A stretch of DNA of 64,000 nucleotides from Sporichthya brevicatena (GTDB lineage Bacteria > Actinomycetota > Actinomycetes > Sporichthyales > Sporichthyaceae): positions 14,841 through 78,840 of the forward strand of contig NZ_BAAAHE010000020.1 in the NCBI RefSeq assembly GCF_039525035.1. Direction: 5' to 3'. The translations under genes and the position numbers were made by a program. The notes beneath the pieces are model-generated. The model was given only the letters and a program-made list of their open reading frames with translations, searched no databases and was not told the origin of the DNA. Shown here one piece after another: positions 1 through 8,798 of this stretch (positions are counted from its first letter, which is position 1; every line of letters starts with the position of its first letter).

Positions 1-46
1 CCTATAGCCCACAGTTGGCCGGACGCTACGAGCTCAGTCGACGAGC

Positions 47-253
47 TCAGTCCGCGGCGGCGCGGCGCTCGGCTCCGGTCTCGCCGGAGAAGTCCTCGTC
101 CCCGGCGACCCGGCCGACGAACTCCTCCGCACGGCTGGTCCCGGTGGTGCCGCCCTCGGTGTGCCGGCGGTCCGGGTCACCCCCGGTGGCCCGGGAGTCG
201 ACCCGCGCCTCGTCGGGCTGCACGTCGTCCTCGGTCTTCTGGCGTCCGCTCAT
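47..253 (-). CDS. Small hydrophilic hypothetical protein (68 aa)
   Basis: A short, highly charged protein rich in Asp, Glu, Arg and Gly, with no membrane segment and no recognisable domain. The start is supported by a strong purine-rich ribosome binding site (GAGAGGAGA) 4-5 bases before the ATG. It is the last gene of a leftward set and follows the SRPBCC gene by about 37 bp, so the two may be co-transcribed. I do not recognise the family. Its composition resembles small disordered, stress-associated actinobacterial proteins, but no function can be assigned. Confidence 0.6.
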   Translation of the reverse strand: MSGRQKTEDDVQPDEARVDSRATGGDPDRRHTEGGTTGTSRAEEFVGRVAGDEDFSGETGAERRAAAD

Positions 254-290
254 GGCGTTCTCCTCTCGTCGCGACGGGGAAGCGCGCTGG

Positions 291-749
291 TCAGGGCTTC
301 GGCCGCTCGACCTCGCCGCGCCAGCCGCCGGTCTCGGCGCCGCGCTGCTCGATGAACTCCTTGAACCGGCCCAGGTCGCCGTCGATCTGGCGGCCGATCA
401 CGCCGGTGGCGAGTCCGAGCTTCTCGAGCATCCCGCCCTCGATGTCCATCTGCAGGGTGAGGCGGGTCTGCGCCTCGTCGAGGCGGTGGAACGTGACGAC
501 GCCGGCCTGCTCGGTCTCGCCGTTGGTCGTGGTCCAGGCGATCCGCTCGTCCGGGATCTGCTCGGTGATGCGGGTCTCGAACTCACGCTCGGCGCCCATC
601 ACGTTGGTCTTCCAGCGGCTGCGGGTGTCGTCGATCTGCTGGACCGACTCGACGCCGTCCATGAAGCGCGGGAACTCCTCCAGCTGCGTCCACTGGTTGT
701 AGGCCGTCGACACGGGGACGGCGACGTCGACCGTCTTGAGCAGCGTCAT
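291..749 (-). CDS. SRPBCC family protein (polyketide cyclase/dehydrase-like)
   Basis: A 152-residue START/Bet v1-like protein. The N-terminal pattern (TVDVAVPVSTAYNQWTQLEEF) and the later FHRLDEAQTRLTLQM strand segment are typical of the actinobacterial SRPBCC or COQ10-like family, which forms a hydrophobic ligand cavity. The start at 749 is chosen over an upstream in-frame ATG because GAAGGAGA lies just before it. It probably binds a small hydrophobic molecule in the cytoplasm; the ligand is unknown. It may form a small leftward operon with the 68-aa gene downstream. Confidence 0.85.
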   Translation of the reverse strand: MTLLKTVDVAVPVSTAYNQWTQLEEFPRFMDGVESVQQIDDTRSRWKTNVMGAEREFETRITEQIPDERIAWTTTNGETEQAGVVTFHRLDEAQTRLTLQMDIEGGMLEKLGLATGVIGRQIDGDLGRFKEFIEQRGAETGGWRGEVERPKP

Positions 750-843
750 GTCGCTCTCCTTCGTTCCGGGCACAACCCGTTCGGGCGCGCCGTGATCACG
801 TGGGAGAGCCCTACCCGGGCCGGGGCCGGAAACTCGGGAGTAA

Positions 844-1296
844 CTAGCCGAGCCGACCCGGCAGCGCCGGGCGCGGGTGGGTGCGGAGGCGGTCCGCGAG
901 CGTGGTCGCCGCGGCGGGGTCCCCGACGCCGGCGGCGGCGAGGGTGGCGTACGTCTCGGACCGGTCCAGGCCCTCGAGGTGCCGAAGCGCGTACGCCGCG
1001 CGCGCGGCGGGGAACAGGCCGACGAGGTCGGGGTCGGACGCCCGGGGCCGGGCGGCGCAGGAGGCGAGGACGGCGCGGCGGCGGCCGGTGTCCAGCGTGC
1101 GGCGCAGGACCAGCTCGCGCAGGACGGTGTACGGGGCCTCGGCGTTGTAGGTCCGGTCCACCGCGACGTGGGCGATCAACGCCCGCCGGCGGCGTCCCAG
1201 GCTGGGGCTCAGCACCAGGAACGCCAGTCGCTGCAGTCGGGCGCGCGCGTCGGCGGCGGAGGGGTTCAGACCTGGTTCGGCAGGGTTACCGGACAC
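844..1296 (-). CDS. Hypothetical protein with sigma-70 region-4-like helices
   Basis: A cytoplasmic, Arg- and Ala-rich protein. An internal stretch (ALRHLEGLDRSETYATLAAAGV) reads like the helix-turn-helix of sigma region 4, preceded by helical segments rich in Leu and Arg. The GTG at 1296 gives a more conserved-looking N-terminus (SGNPAEPGLNPSA); an ATG at 1392 is also open in frame but adds low-complexity residues. It could be a divergent sigma-like regulator or simply an all-helical protein. Neither the function nor the start is secure. Confidence 0.5.
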   Translation of the reverse strand: MSGNPAEPGLNPSAADARARLQRLAFLVLSPSLGRRRRALIAHVAVDRTYNAEAPYTVLRELVLRRTLDTGRRRAVLASCAARPRASDPDLVGLFPAARAAYALRHLEGLDRSETYATLAAAGVGDPAAATTLADRLRTHPRPALPGRLG

Positions 1297-1474
1297 GAGA
1301 GCGACGTCCCATCTTCCGGAGCGGCGGGACCGCGAGTGGCGGGTGGCGGTGCTGTGACTGATCCGGAGCGCAGCGTCACGGGTTTGACGCACGTCCGAGG
1401 GACAATCCTCTGGTTCCCGGGGGGTGTGTCAAGACCCTTGGGCCCGGTGGGCCGAACTCTTAGCTGACGGCCCG

Positions 1475-1720
1475 TCACTTGCTCGGCGTGTCGCCGCCTG
1501 AGCCCGCCTTACCGGTGATCTTGCTCTTGAGCGTCTCGACTCGTTCCTTGTTCTTCGGATCCTGGAGCTGCTTCTGGACCTGTTCCTTGGCCTTGGCGAT
1601 GCGCTCCTGGTTCTTAGGGTCGGCGAGCTGCTTGCGGACCTGCTCGTTCGCGACCTTGATCGCCCGGCGGCCTTGGGGGGACGCGAGGATCTGGGCGACC
1701 TTGACAATCGGCACCGCCAT
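1475..1720 (-). CDS. Lys/Gln-rich helical hypothetical protein (81 aa)
   Basis: A small, strongly helical protein with two tandem segments of the form KQLADPKNQERIAKAKEQVQ and KQLQDPKNKERVETLKSK, an internal duplication of roughly 20 residues. There is no signal peptide or membrane segment. An AAGGGG ribosome binding site precedes the ATG. The repeats suggest a short coiled coil or surface-binding helix pair. I do not recognise a named family. Confidence 0.6.
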   Translation of the reverse strand: MAVPIVKVAQILASPQGRRAIKVANEQVRKQLADPKNQERIAKAKEQVQKQLQDPKNKERVETLKSKITGKAGSGGDTPSK

Positions 1721-1766
1721 GAGAAACCCCTTGGACGAGTCGGAGGACTTTCTCAGATTACCGGCA

Positions 1767-2156
1767 TTACGGACGCTGGTCCCGGCGAAGCGGATGGTCG
1801 GCCGGGACCTCGACCAGGACGATCTTCATGCCGTCGGGGTCGGCGATCCAGCACTCGATGAGCCCCCAGGGCTCCTGGACCGGCGGCCGGAGGATCGGGA
1901 CGCCCGCCCGTTCGAGCCGTTCGTGCTGCTTGTGGACGTTGCGGACCTGGATCCACATGGCGATCGCGTCGTTCGGTCCGCTCTCGGAGGAGCCGGAGAG
2001 CTCCAGCAGCCCGTTGCCCAGGTGGAACACCACGCCGGGGTGGTCGGCCGGCCCGAACTCGCGGAACACCGCGAGACCGAGCGTCTCCTCGTAGAAGTGG
2101 CGGGACCGGGCGTGGTCCGTCGGGCGCACCAGTACGCGACTGCTCAGGACGTCCAT
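1767..2156 (-). CDS. VOC family protein (glyoxalase/bleomycin-resistance fold)
   Basis: A 129-residue protein with the paired beta-alpha-beta-beta-beta modules of the vicinal oxygen chelate superfamily. It begins with SSRVLVRPTDHARSRHFYEE and ends with the typical WIADPDGMKIVLVEVP strand, in which ADPDG and the following Glu are usual metal or substrate positions. The length matches single-domain VOC proteins. Substrate cannot be predicted; lactoylglutathione lyase, dioxygenase and antibiotic-binding proteins share this fold. Confidence 0.88.
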   Translation of the reverse strand: MDVLSSRVLVRPTDHARSRHFYEETLGLAVFREFGPADHPGVVFHLGNGLLELSGSSESGPNDAIAMWIQVRNVHKQHERLERAGVPILRPPVQEPWGLIECWIADPDGMKIVLVEVPADHPLRRDQRP

Positions 2157-2195
2157 GGCCGCAATTCTTTCGGACCGGACCCCGCGAACGGAGAA

Positions 2196-2237
2196 CGGCC
2201 CCGGGACCGAGGGAGGGAACTCCCGGTCCCGGGGCCG
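2196..2237 (-). terminator. Rho-independent-type hairpin downstream of narK
   Basis: A perfect 14-bp inverted repeat (arms 2196-2209 and 2224-2237, CGGCCCCGGGACCG and its complement) with a 14-base loop. It lies 35 bp beyond the narK stop on the minus strand and just upstream of the VOC gene. There is no T-run, as is common for actinobacterial terminators. Confidence 0.6.
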
Positions 2238-2271
2238 ACTCGCCCGGAGTGATGTAGCTCGTGACGGGGCG

Positions 2272-3654
2272 TCAGACTCCGAGGAGCTTGCCGTCGCGCG
2301 GCCGGAGGTAGACCCACCAGGTGACGACGAAGCAGGCCGCGTAGAAGAGCAGGAAGCTCAGGTAGGCGGCGTCGCCCGTGCCGTTGCGGAGGAAGGACTC
2401 GCGGAAGGCGATGTTGACGAGCACGCCGCCGAAGGCGCCGATCGCACCGGCGATGCCGATCAGGGCGCCGGACATCCGGCGCGCGTGCTTGTCGGCGACG
2501 GCCGAGTCCTCGCCCGCGGCGACCGCGAGCTGGGCCTTGGCCCGGAAGATCATCGGGATCATCTTGTAGGTCGAGCCGTTGCCGATGCCCGAGGTGATGA
2601 ACAGGCCGACGAAGCCGATCAGGTGCAACGGCAGCGACTCCTGCATCGAGGCGATCCACACCAGCGAGGCGAAGACCGCCATCCCGACGAAGTTCCAGAA
2701 CGTCACCAGTGCGCCGCCGAGCCGGTCGGCCATGACGCCGCCCACCGGGCGGGCGATCGAGCCGATCAGGGCGCCGATGAAGGTGATCTCCGCGGCGTCA
2801 CGGGCCGTCGGGAACTGGTCCGGGAACTGCGTGAGCAGGACCTGGCCGAAGGCGAAGCCGAAGCCGATGAACGAGCCGAAGGTGCCGATGTAGAGGAAGG
2901 ACATGATCCAGGTCTGCGCGTCCTTGCAGACCTCCCGCATCGCGCCCTTCTCGTTCGCAGCGCTGGTGATGTTGTCCATGTACATCGCCGAGAGGACCGC
3001 GGCGACGACGATGAACGGGATGTAGATGCCGACGACCATCTTCGGGTGGTTCACGCCGGCCGTGGCGAGGATGATCAGGCCGACGATCTGGATCGTCGCG
3101 ACACCGAGGTTGCCGCCGGCGGCGTTGAGCCCGAGCGCGCGGCCCTTGAGCCGGGCCGGGTAGAAGACGTTGATGTTCGCCATCGACGAGGCGAAGTTGC
3201 CACCACCGACGCCGGCGATCGCCGAGAGGACGAGCAGCGTCTCGTAGGAGATGCCGGGCTCGAGCAGGAAGAACGTCGCCAGCGTCGGGAGCAGCAGCAA
3301 GGCTGCGGAGACGATCGTCCAGTTCCGCCCGCCGAACTTCGCGACCGCGAAGGTGTACGGCAGGCGCAGGAACGACCCGCAACCGGCGGCGACCGAGACG
3401 ATGGTGAACTTCTCCGCCGGCGTCAGGCCGTAGGCCGGGCCGAGGAACAGGACGAGGGTCGACCACATCGTCCAGACCGAGAACCCGATGTGCTCGGAGA
3501 AGATCGAGAAGATCAGGTTCCGGCGGGCGATGTCCTTGCCCTTCGACTCCCAGAACTCGACGTCCTCCGGCCGCCAGTCGTCGATCCAGTGCGGCCGGGC
3601 GGCGGTAGTGGTGGCCTCAGGGCTGGTGCCCGGGCTCTCCGCGGCAATCGTCAT
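2272..3654 (-). CDS. narK: NarK/NasA-type nitrate/nitrite MFS transporter
   Basis: A 460-residue polytopic membrane protein of the NNP branch of the major facilitator superfamily, moving nitrate and/or nitrite across the cytoplasmic membrane. After a hydrophilic N-terminal tail (WRPEDVEFWESKGKDIARRN, characteristic of actinobacterial NarK2-like proteins) come about 12 hydrophobic segments. The nitrate-signature-like motifs GVGGGNFASSM and FITSGIGNGSTYKMIP are present. An AGGAG site precedes the ATG. No nitrate or nitrite reductase gene is visible nearby. Direction (import, export or exchange) cannot be told from sequence. Confidence 0.92.
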   Translation of the reverse strand: MTIAAESPGTSPEATTTAARPHWIDDWRPEDVEFWESKGKDIARRNLIFSIFSEHIGFSVWTMWSTLVLFLGPAYGLTPAEKFTIVSVAAGCGSFLRLPYTFAVAKFGGRNWTIVSAALLLLPTLATFFLLEPGISYETLLVLSAIAGVGGGNFASSMANINVFYPARLKGRALGLNAAGGNLGVATIQIVGLIILATAGVNHPKMVVGIYIPFIVVAAVLSAMYMDNITSAANEKGAMREVCKDAQTWIMSFLYIGTFGSFIGFGFAFGQVLLTQFPDQFPTARDAAEITFIGALIGSIARPVGGVMADRLGGALVTFWNFVGMAVFASLVWIASMQESLPLHLIGFVGLFITSGIGNGSTYKMIPMIFRAKAQLAVAAGEDSAVADKHARRMSGALIGIAGAIGAFGGVLVNIAFRESFLRNGTGDAAYLSFLLFYAACFVVTWWVYLRPRDGKLLGV

Positions 3655-3791
3655 CGGGGCTCCTGCTCGTGCGGTGGACTCCTGCAGAGTCCGGCACGGT
3701 TGTTGCCGCCCTGTGTGTGTCGTGTTAACCGAAACGCACGGGAAGCCGCACCCGTCTCACCGCCGGCCGTGAGGACGGCCTCTGAACAGCA

Positions 3792-3849
3792 CGAAAGCGC
3801 AGTCCCGTACGCGCGGATCGGCGGATCCGTGCGCGGTTCTGCGCTTTCG
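3792..3849 (-). terminator. Long hairpin downstream of ppa
   Basis: Arms CGAAAGCGCAG (3792-3802) and CTGCGCTTTCG (3839-3849) are perfectly complementary, with a further imperfect inner stem around GGATC/GATCC. It lies 20 bp past the ppa stop on the minus strand and upstream of narK, so it most likely ends ppa transcription. Confidence 0.55.
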
Positions 3850-3869
3850 AGGTGCTGAGCGGGGGTGCG

Positions 3870-4379
3870 TCAGTGAGCTGCGTCACCGTGGTCGGCGAGG
3901 CGCTTGCGCGAGGCGACGATCTCGGCCTCCGCGGCGGCCCGGTCGACCCAGGTCGCGCCCTCGACGGACTTGCCGGGCTCCAGGTCCTTGTAGACCTCGA
4001 AGAAGTGCTGGATCTCGAGACGGTCGAACTCCGAGAGGTGGTGGATGTCCCGGATGTGCTCGACGCGGGGGTCGTTCGCGGGCACGCAGAGGACCTTGTC
4101 GTCGCCGCCCTTCTCGTCGGTCATGCGGAACATGCCGATCGCGCGGCAGAGGATCAGGCAGCCGGGGAAGGTGGGCTCCTCCACGAGGACCAGGGCGTCC
4201 AGCGGGTCGCCGTCCTCACCGAGGGTGTCGTCCACGAAGCCGTAGTCGGCCGGGTAGCGCGTCGAGGTGAAGAGCATCCGGTCGAGCCGGATGCGGCCGC
4301 TCACGTGGTCGACCTCGTACTTGTTGCGCTGCCCCTTGGGGATCTCGATCGTGACGTCGAACTGCAGGGGCGTGGTCAT
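3870..4379 (-). CDS. ppa: Inorganic pyrophosphatase (family I)
   Basis: Hydrolyses pyrophosphate to two phosphates, pulling biosynthetic reactions forward; a soluble cytoplasmic enzyme. The 169-residue length is typical of bacterial family I enzymes. Signature residues are clear: ETP-like start, KYEVD, a YPADYGFV segment and the metal-binding DGDPLDALV loop (DxDPxD), followed by DEKGGDDKV. It is transcribed divergently from dacB with about 118 bp between the starts, an arrangement conserved in actinobacteria. Confidence 0.97.
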   Translation of the reverse strand: MTTPLQFDVTIEIPKGQRNKYEVDHVSGRIRLDRMLFTSTRYPADYGFVDDTLGEDGDPLDALVLVEEPTFPGCLILCRAIGMFRMTDEKGGDDKVLCVPANDPRVEHIRDIHHLSEFDRLEIQHFFEVYKDLEPGKSVEGATWVDRAAAEAEIVASRKRLADHGDAAH

Positions 4380-4497
4380 CGCAGGTAATTCCTCAGGTGG
4401 CGGAATCGCAGGGGTAGGGCGGGATGTCTCGATAATCTCGCAGGGGCTTGATCATGGTGGGGTCGGGTCGACGGGCTGTCGTACGAGTGGAGGCCAG

Positions 4498-5943
4498 GTG
4501 GGGGTTCCGCTGCGGTACCGCACGCTCGCGGGAGCGGCTGCGCTCGCGCTGCTGCCGGCGTTGGCGGGCGGCGCCGTCGGTGCGGCTGAGATCACACCGT
4601 CCCCGACCGCTCCGGACGACGTCCCGCAGGTCCTCGCCCCGGTCGACCCCGCGTCCGGGACCGGGCCGACCGCGACGGGCCTGGGCTCCGCCCTCGCCGA
4701 CCTGCTGAAGCCCGGCCCGCTCGGCGGGGTGCGCGGGATCGCCGTCGTCGACGTCGCGACCGGCGCGCTGCTCTACGAGGCGGACGGCTCCCGTCCGATC
4801 ACGCCCGCCTCCACGACGAAGGTCCTCACCGCGGCCGGCATCCTCGCGGCGCTCGGCCCCGACGCCGTGCTCCGCACCCGCGTGCAGCGGGTGGTCGAGC
4901 CGGGCGCCGAGACCGCGGCCCCGACGCCGTCCCCCTCGCCCGGGGCCACGGCCCCGCCCGCGCCGCCGGCCAAGCTCGTGCTCGTCGGCGGCGGCGACCC
5001 GCTGCTGTCCTCGCTGCCGAAGGGGACGGACAAGCTGCCCGACTACCCCCGGCGGGCCTCGCTGGTCGACCTCGCGGTGCAGACCGTCCGCGAGCTCAAC
5101 GACGAGGGCATCACCGCGGTGCGCCTCCAGTACGACGGGGGGATCTTCCCCGGCCCCGCGGCCTCGCCGCACTGGCCGCGGACCTACACCGGTGACGTGG
5201 TCGGGCCGGTCATGGGCCTGTCCGCGGACCAGGGTCGCAGCGGGCCGCTGAACGGGGGACGCGTCAACGACCCCGCGCTGCGGACGGCGCAGTTGTTCGC
5301 CGCCGAGCTCGAGCGGCGGGGCGTCGACGTCCTGGGCTCGCCGGCCGCCGGGGTCGCGCCGGCCGAGGCGCCGACCGTCGCCGAGGTGACGTCCGCGCCG
5401 ATCACCGCCCTGGTCGAGCACATGCTGGTCGAGTCCGACAACGACGTCGCCGAGGCGCTGCTGCGGCAGATCGCGATCGCCCGCGGCAAGCCGGGGACGT
5501 TTCACGACGGCGTCGCCACCCTGCTCGCGGAGCTGACCGCGCTCGGGATCGACGTCACCGGCGTGACGCTCCACGACGGCAGCGGGCTCTCCCGTGACAA
5601 CCGGATCCCGCCGCAGGTGATCGCGAAGACCCTCGCCGTCGCCGCGGCCGGCCCGCGCCTGGAGCTGCGGCCGCTGATCGCCGGTCTCGCGATCGCCGGG
5701 ACCAACGGCACCCTGGGGCAGCGGTTCACCTCCGGCGCCGCCGTCCCCGCCCGCGGCGTGCTGCGCGGGAAGAGCGGATACCTGACCGGCGTCGTCTCCC
5801 TCTCCGGCGTGGTCCTCGACGCCTCCGGCCGCCTGCTCGCGTTCGACGTCGCCGCCGACGCCGTCCGCCCCGGCTCCGGCATCGCCGTCCGCACCACCTG
5901 GGACCGCGTCGCCGGCGTTCTCGCCAAGTGCGGGTGCAGCTGA
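4498..5943 (+). CDS. dacB: D-alanyl-D-alanine carboxypeptidase/endopeptidase (PBP4 type)
   Basis: An exported class C low-molecular-weight penicillin-binding protein that trims or cleaves peptidoglycan peptides. The GTG at 4498 is preceded by GGAGG at 4 bases and gives a clean signal peptide (RYRTLAGAAALALLPALAGG). The three serine-hydrolase motifs are present: SxxK as STTK, SDN in VESDNDVAE, and KTG-like KSG in GKSGYLTG. The 481-aa length fits the PBP4 family. A Pro/Ser/Thr-rich insert lies between the first motif and the middle of the protein. It is divergent from ppa. Confidence 0.93.
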   Translation: MGVPLRYRTLAGAAALALLPALAGGAVGAAEITPSPTAPDDVPQVLAPVDPASGTGPTATGLGSALADLLKPGPLGGVRGIAVVDVATGALLYEADGSRPITPASTTKVLTAAGILAALGPDAVLRTRVQRVVEPGAETAAPTPSPSPGATAPPAPPAKLVLVGGGDPLLSSLPKGTDKLPDYPRRASLVDLAVQTVRELNDEGITAVRLQYDGGIFPGPAASPHWPRTYTGDVVGPVMGLSADQGRSGPLNGGRVNDPALRTAQLFAAELERRGVDVLGSPAAGVAPAEAPTVAEVTSAPITALVEHMLVESDNDVAEALLRQIAIARGKPGTFHDGVATLLAELTALGIDVTGVTLHDGSGLSRDNRIPPQVIAKTLAVAAAGPRLELRPLIAGLAIAGTNGTLGQRFTSGAAVPARGVLRGKSGYLTGVVSLSGVVLDASGRLLAFDVAADAVRPGSGIAVRTTWDRVAGVLAKCGCS

Positions 5944-5977
5944 CCCCCGCCCCCGCGGCGGCCGTACCGTTGCGCCC

Positions 5978-7075
5978 ATGAGCAGCGGCGGCGCGATGAT
6001 CGACTGGGGCGTGGCCCGGGCCACCGGGAAGCGCCTGATGCCGGCGCCGCCCCGGCGGACCGAGATCGAGATCAACCAGGTGGTCGGGCAGCTGCGGACG
6101 CTGGCGCTCGACTCCCGCGCCTACGTGCGCGACTTCACCGGGATGATCCCGGCCGGGCCGGAGCCGCCCGTGCTCGTCGTCGACCGGTTCCGCTGGCTCG
6201 ACGTCAACGTCGCCTCGTTCTCCGAGCTCTCCGCCCCGTTGCTGGAGCGCATGGCCGAGGAGCGCCAGGGCGCGACCGGCGCGGTGATGAGCGCGTTCGG
6301 CTCGCGGGTCACCGGTGCCGAGCTCGGTGCGCTGCTCGCGTTCGTCGGGTCCAAGGTGCTCGGCCAGTACGAGCCGTTCCTGCCGGCCGCGGACGCGAAG
6401 GAGGGGGAGCGGGGGAGCCTGCTGCTCGTCGCGCCGAACATCGTCGCCGTCGAGCGGGAGCTGCAGGTCGACCCGACCGACTTCCGCCTGTGGGTGTGCC
6501 TGCACGAGGAGACGCACCGCACGCAGTTCACCGCCGTCCCCTGGCTCGCCGACCACGTGCGCGGCGAGATCCGCGAGTTCCTCGACGCGACCGACGTCGA
6601 CCCCGCCGCGATGCTCCGTCAGATCGGCCGTGCGGTGCAGGGTCTCGGCGACGTCGCGCGGGGGCAGGGCTCGGTTCTCGACCTCGTCGCGACGCCGGAT
6701 CAGAAGACCGCGCTGGACCGCATCACCGCCGTCATGTCCCTGCTCGAAGGTCACGCCGACTTCGTCATGGACGGCGTCGGGCCCGAGGTCATCCCGTCGG
6801 TCGGGGAGATCCGCTCGGCGTTCCAGCGCCGCCGCGAGTCCGCGTCCGGGCTCGACGCGCTCCTGCGCCGCCTCCTCGGCCTGGAGGCGAAGCTCAAGCA
6901 GTACGCGGACGGAGTCAAGTTCGTCTCGGCCGTCGTCGACGCCGTCGGGATGGCGGGGTTCAACAAGGTCTGGGACTCCCCGGCCACGCTCCCCAGCCTC
7001 GCCGAGCTCCACGACCCCGCCGCCTGGGTCGCCCGGGTCCACCCGGCGGCCCCGGCCTCGGCCCCGGCCCCCTGA
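5978..7075 (+). CDS. Zinc-dependent metalloprotease-like protein (zincin_2/DUF2342 family)
   Basis: A 365-residue protein of the actinobacterial family annotated as putative hydrolase or F420-biosynthesis-associated protein, next to tilS in many genomes. The HEETH zincin motif sits near residue 176 in LWVCLHEETHRTQF, with further conserved parts such as LLEGHADFVMDGVG. No signal peptide is present. A TACCGT -10-like box a few bases before the ATG suggests a nearly leaderless transcript. Catalytic activity and substrate are not established for the family. Confidence 0.88.
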   Translation: MSSGGAMIDWGVARATGKRLMPAPPRRTEIEINQVVGQLRTLALDSRAYVRDFTGMIPAGPEPPVLVVDRFRWLDVNVASFSELSAPLLERMAEERQGATGAVMSAFGSRVTGAELGALLAFVGSKVLGQYEPFLPAADAKEGERGSLLLVAPNIVAVERELQVDPTDFRLWVCLHEETHRTQFTAVPWLADHVRGEIREFLDATDVDPAAMLRQIGRAVQGLGDVARGQGSVLDLVATPDQKTALDRITAVMSLLEGHADFVMDGVGPEVIPSVGEIRSAFQRRRESASGLDALLRRLLGLEAKLKQYADGVKFVSAVVDAVGMAGFNKVWDSPATLPSLAELHDPAAWVARVHPAAPASAPAP

Positions 7076-7102
7076 CGGGCGACCCCTGATGCCCCCGCCT
7101 TC

Positions 7103-7152
7103 AAAAAAGGGTGACACCCCTTACTGCGCAGTAAGGGGTGTCACCCTTTTTT
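7103..7152. repeat. 50-bp perfect palindrome, copy 1
   Basis: Two 25-base arms meet with no loop (7103-7127 and 7128-7152). It starts with AAAAAA, ends with TTTTTT and has TTACTGCGCAGTAA at the centre. Each arm also holds its own small palindrome (GGGTGACACCC and GGGTGTCACCC). Copies recur at 56652-56700 and 59662-59708. Here it lies between two same-direction genes and could end transcription of the zincin gene on either strand. Confidence 0.9.
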
Positions 7153-7182
7153 CACCGCGCGCCGCGACGGGGGCGGGCTGAC

Positions 7183-8169
7183 ATGGGTCCCCACCCGGCG
7201 GTGGCGGAGATCCGGCGGGCAATCCGGGCCGCGGTCGCGGACCTGGAGCCTGGGGACCTCGTCCTCGTCGCGTGCAGCGGGGGGCCGGACTCGCTCGCCC
7301 TGGCGCGGGCGACGGCCTTCGAGGCCCCGCGCGCCGGGCTGCGGGCCGGACTGATCACCGTCGACCACGGGCTGCAGCCCGGCTCGGCGGAGCGGGCGGC
7401 CGCGGTCGCCGCGACCGGCCGCGAGTGGGGGTTCGACCCGGCGGAGGCGATCGCCGTCGACGTCGGGACCGACGGGGGGCCCGAGGCCGCCGCCCGGACC
7501 GCGCGCTACGCCGCGCTGGACGCTGCGGCCGAGAAGCACGGCGCGGCGGCCGTCCTGCTCGCCCATACCCGGGACGACCAGGCCGAGACGGTCCTGCTCG
7601 GCCTCGCCCGCGGCTCCGGGGCCCGGTCGCTCGCCGGCATGGCCCCGCGCTCCGGGCGCTACCGGCGTCCGCTGCTCGACGTCACCCGCGCGACCGTCGC
7701 GCTCGCCTGCCAGGCCGAGCACCTCCAGCCCTGGCACGACCCCCACAACGCCGACCCGGCGTACGCCCGGTCCCGGGTCCGCCACGAGGCCCTCCCGGCC
7801 CTGGAGGCGGCGCTCGGCCCCGGCATCGTCGACGCCCTCGCCCGGACCGCGACCCTGCTCCGCGCCGACGCCGACGCCCTCGACGCCCTCGCCGCCGCAG
7901 CGGCCGCCGCCTGCGCCGCCCCCGCCGGGCTCGACTGCGTGCGGCTCGCGGAGCAGCCGGGGGCGATCCGGACCCGGGTGCTGCGGACCGCGGCGATCGC
8001 GGCGGGCTCGCCGGCGGGGGACCTGACGGCCGGCCACGTCGAGGCGCTGGACGCGCTGGTCATCGCCTGGCGGGGGCAGCGGTGGGTAGATCTCCCGGGC
8101 GCGGTCCGCGCGCTCCGATCGTGTGGGACGCTCGTCTTTGTCGGCCCCCCGGAGGAGAACTCCCCGTGA
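7183..8169 (+). CDS. tilS: tRNA(Ile)-lysidine synthetase
   Basis: Attaches lysine to C34 of the AUA-reading tRNA(Ile), an essential cytoplasmic step. The PP-loop ATP-pyrophosphatase motif SGGPDS is near residue 31, followed by [11 protein letters not shown] and the family's [19 protein letters not shown] segment. The 328-aa length fits actinobacterial TilS with a short C-terminal domain. The ATG at 7183 is preferred because it follows a G-rich site; an upstream frame would run through the palindrome. It precedes hpt, a common pairing. Confidence 0.95.
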   Translation: MGPHPAVAEIRRAIRAAVADLEPGDLVLVACSGGPDSLALARATAFEAPRAGLRAGLITVDHGLQPGSAERAAAVAATGREWGFDPAEAIAVDVGTDGGPEAAARTARYAALDAAAEKHGAAAVLLAHTRDDQAETVLLGLARGSGARSLAGMAPRSGRYRRPLLDVTRATVALACQAEHLQPWHDPHNADPAYARSRVRHEALPALEAALGPGIVDALARTATLLRADADALDALAAAAAAACAAPAGLDCVRLAEQPGAIRTRVLRTAAIAAGSPAGDLTAGHVEALDALVIAWRGQRWVDLPGAVRALRSCGTLVFVGPPEENSP

Positions 8170-8185
8170 GCGAGAAGGAACCAGC

Positions 8186-8737
8186 GTGAACGAGGGCGAT
8201 CTCGGGTCGGACCTGGACCGGGTCCTGATCACCGAGGCGGAGATCCAGGCGAAGCTGCACGAACTCGCGAAGCAGATCGACGCCGACTACGCCGGGCAGG
8301 ACCTTCTCCTCATCGGGGTCCTCAAGGGGGCGGTCATGGTCATGGCCGACCTCGCGCGGGCGCTGTCGTCCCCGGTGGAGATGGACTGGATGGCGGTCAG
8401 CTCCTACGGCTCCGGGACGAAGTCCTCGGGCGTGGTCCGGATCCTCAAGGACCTCGACATCGATCTGGCCGGCAAGCACGTCCTGGTCGTCGAGGACATC
8501 ATCGACTCCGGCCTGACGCTCTCCTGGCTGCTGCGCAACCTCAAGATGCGCCAGCCGGCGAGCCTGGAGGTCTTCACGCTGCTCCGGAAGCCGGAGGCCG
8601 TGCAGGTCGAGATCAATGTCCGATATGTCGGATTCGACATCCCCAACGAGTTCGTCGTGGGCTACGGCCTGGACTACCGCCAGCGCTACCGGAACCTGCC
8701 GTTCGTGGGCACGCTCGCGCAGCACGTGTATCAGTAG
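8186..8737 (+). CDS. hpt: Hypoxanthine phosphoribosyltransferase
   Basis: Salvages hypoxanthine and guanine to IMP and GMP using PRPP. The PRPP-binding motif [13 protein letters not shown] is intact, as are the [16 protein letters not shown] strand-loop and [19 protein letters not shown]-terminal segments. Length is 183 aa. The GTG start at 8186 follows AAGGAA and lies 16 bp after the tilS stop, so the genes are likely co-transcribed. Confidence 0.96.
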   Translation: MNEGDLGSDLDRVLITEAEIQAKLHELAKQIDADYAGQDLLLIGVLKGAVMVMADLARALSSPVEMDWMAVSSYGSGTKSSGVVRILKDLDIDLAGKHVLVVEDIIDSGLTLSWLLRNLKMRQPASLEVFTLLRKPEAVQVEINVRYVGFDIPNEFVVGYGLDYRQRYRNLPFVGTLAQHVYQ

Positions 8738-8798
8738 CCACACCCCTTGACCGGCCAGCCCGCATCTCGGGAGGCCCGCGACAGGTATCGTCACAGTG

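Noticed and set aside
1-46. Gene at the left edge
   Set aside because: Nothing with a start, ribosome site or domain could be supported in these bases.
7103-7152. Phage attachment site
   Set aside because: No integrase, tRNA or directly repeated junction is present, and the element recurs in several gene gaps.
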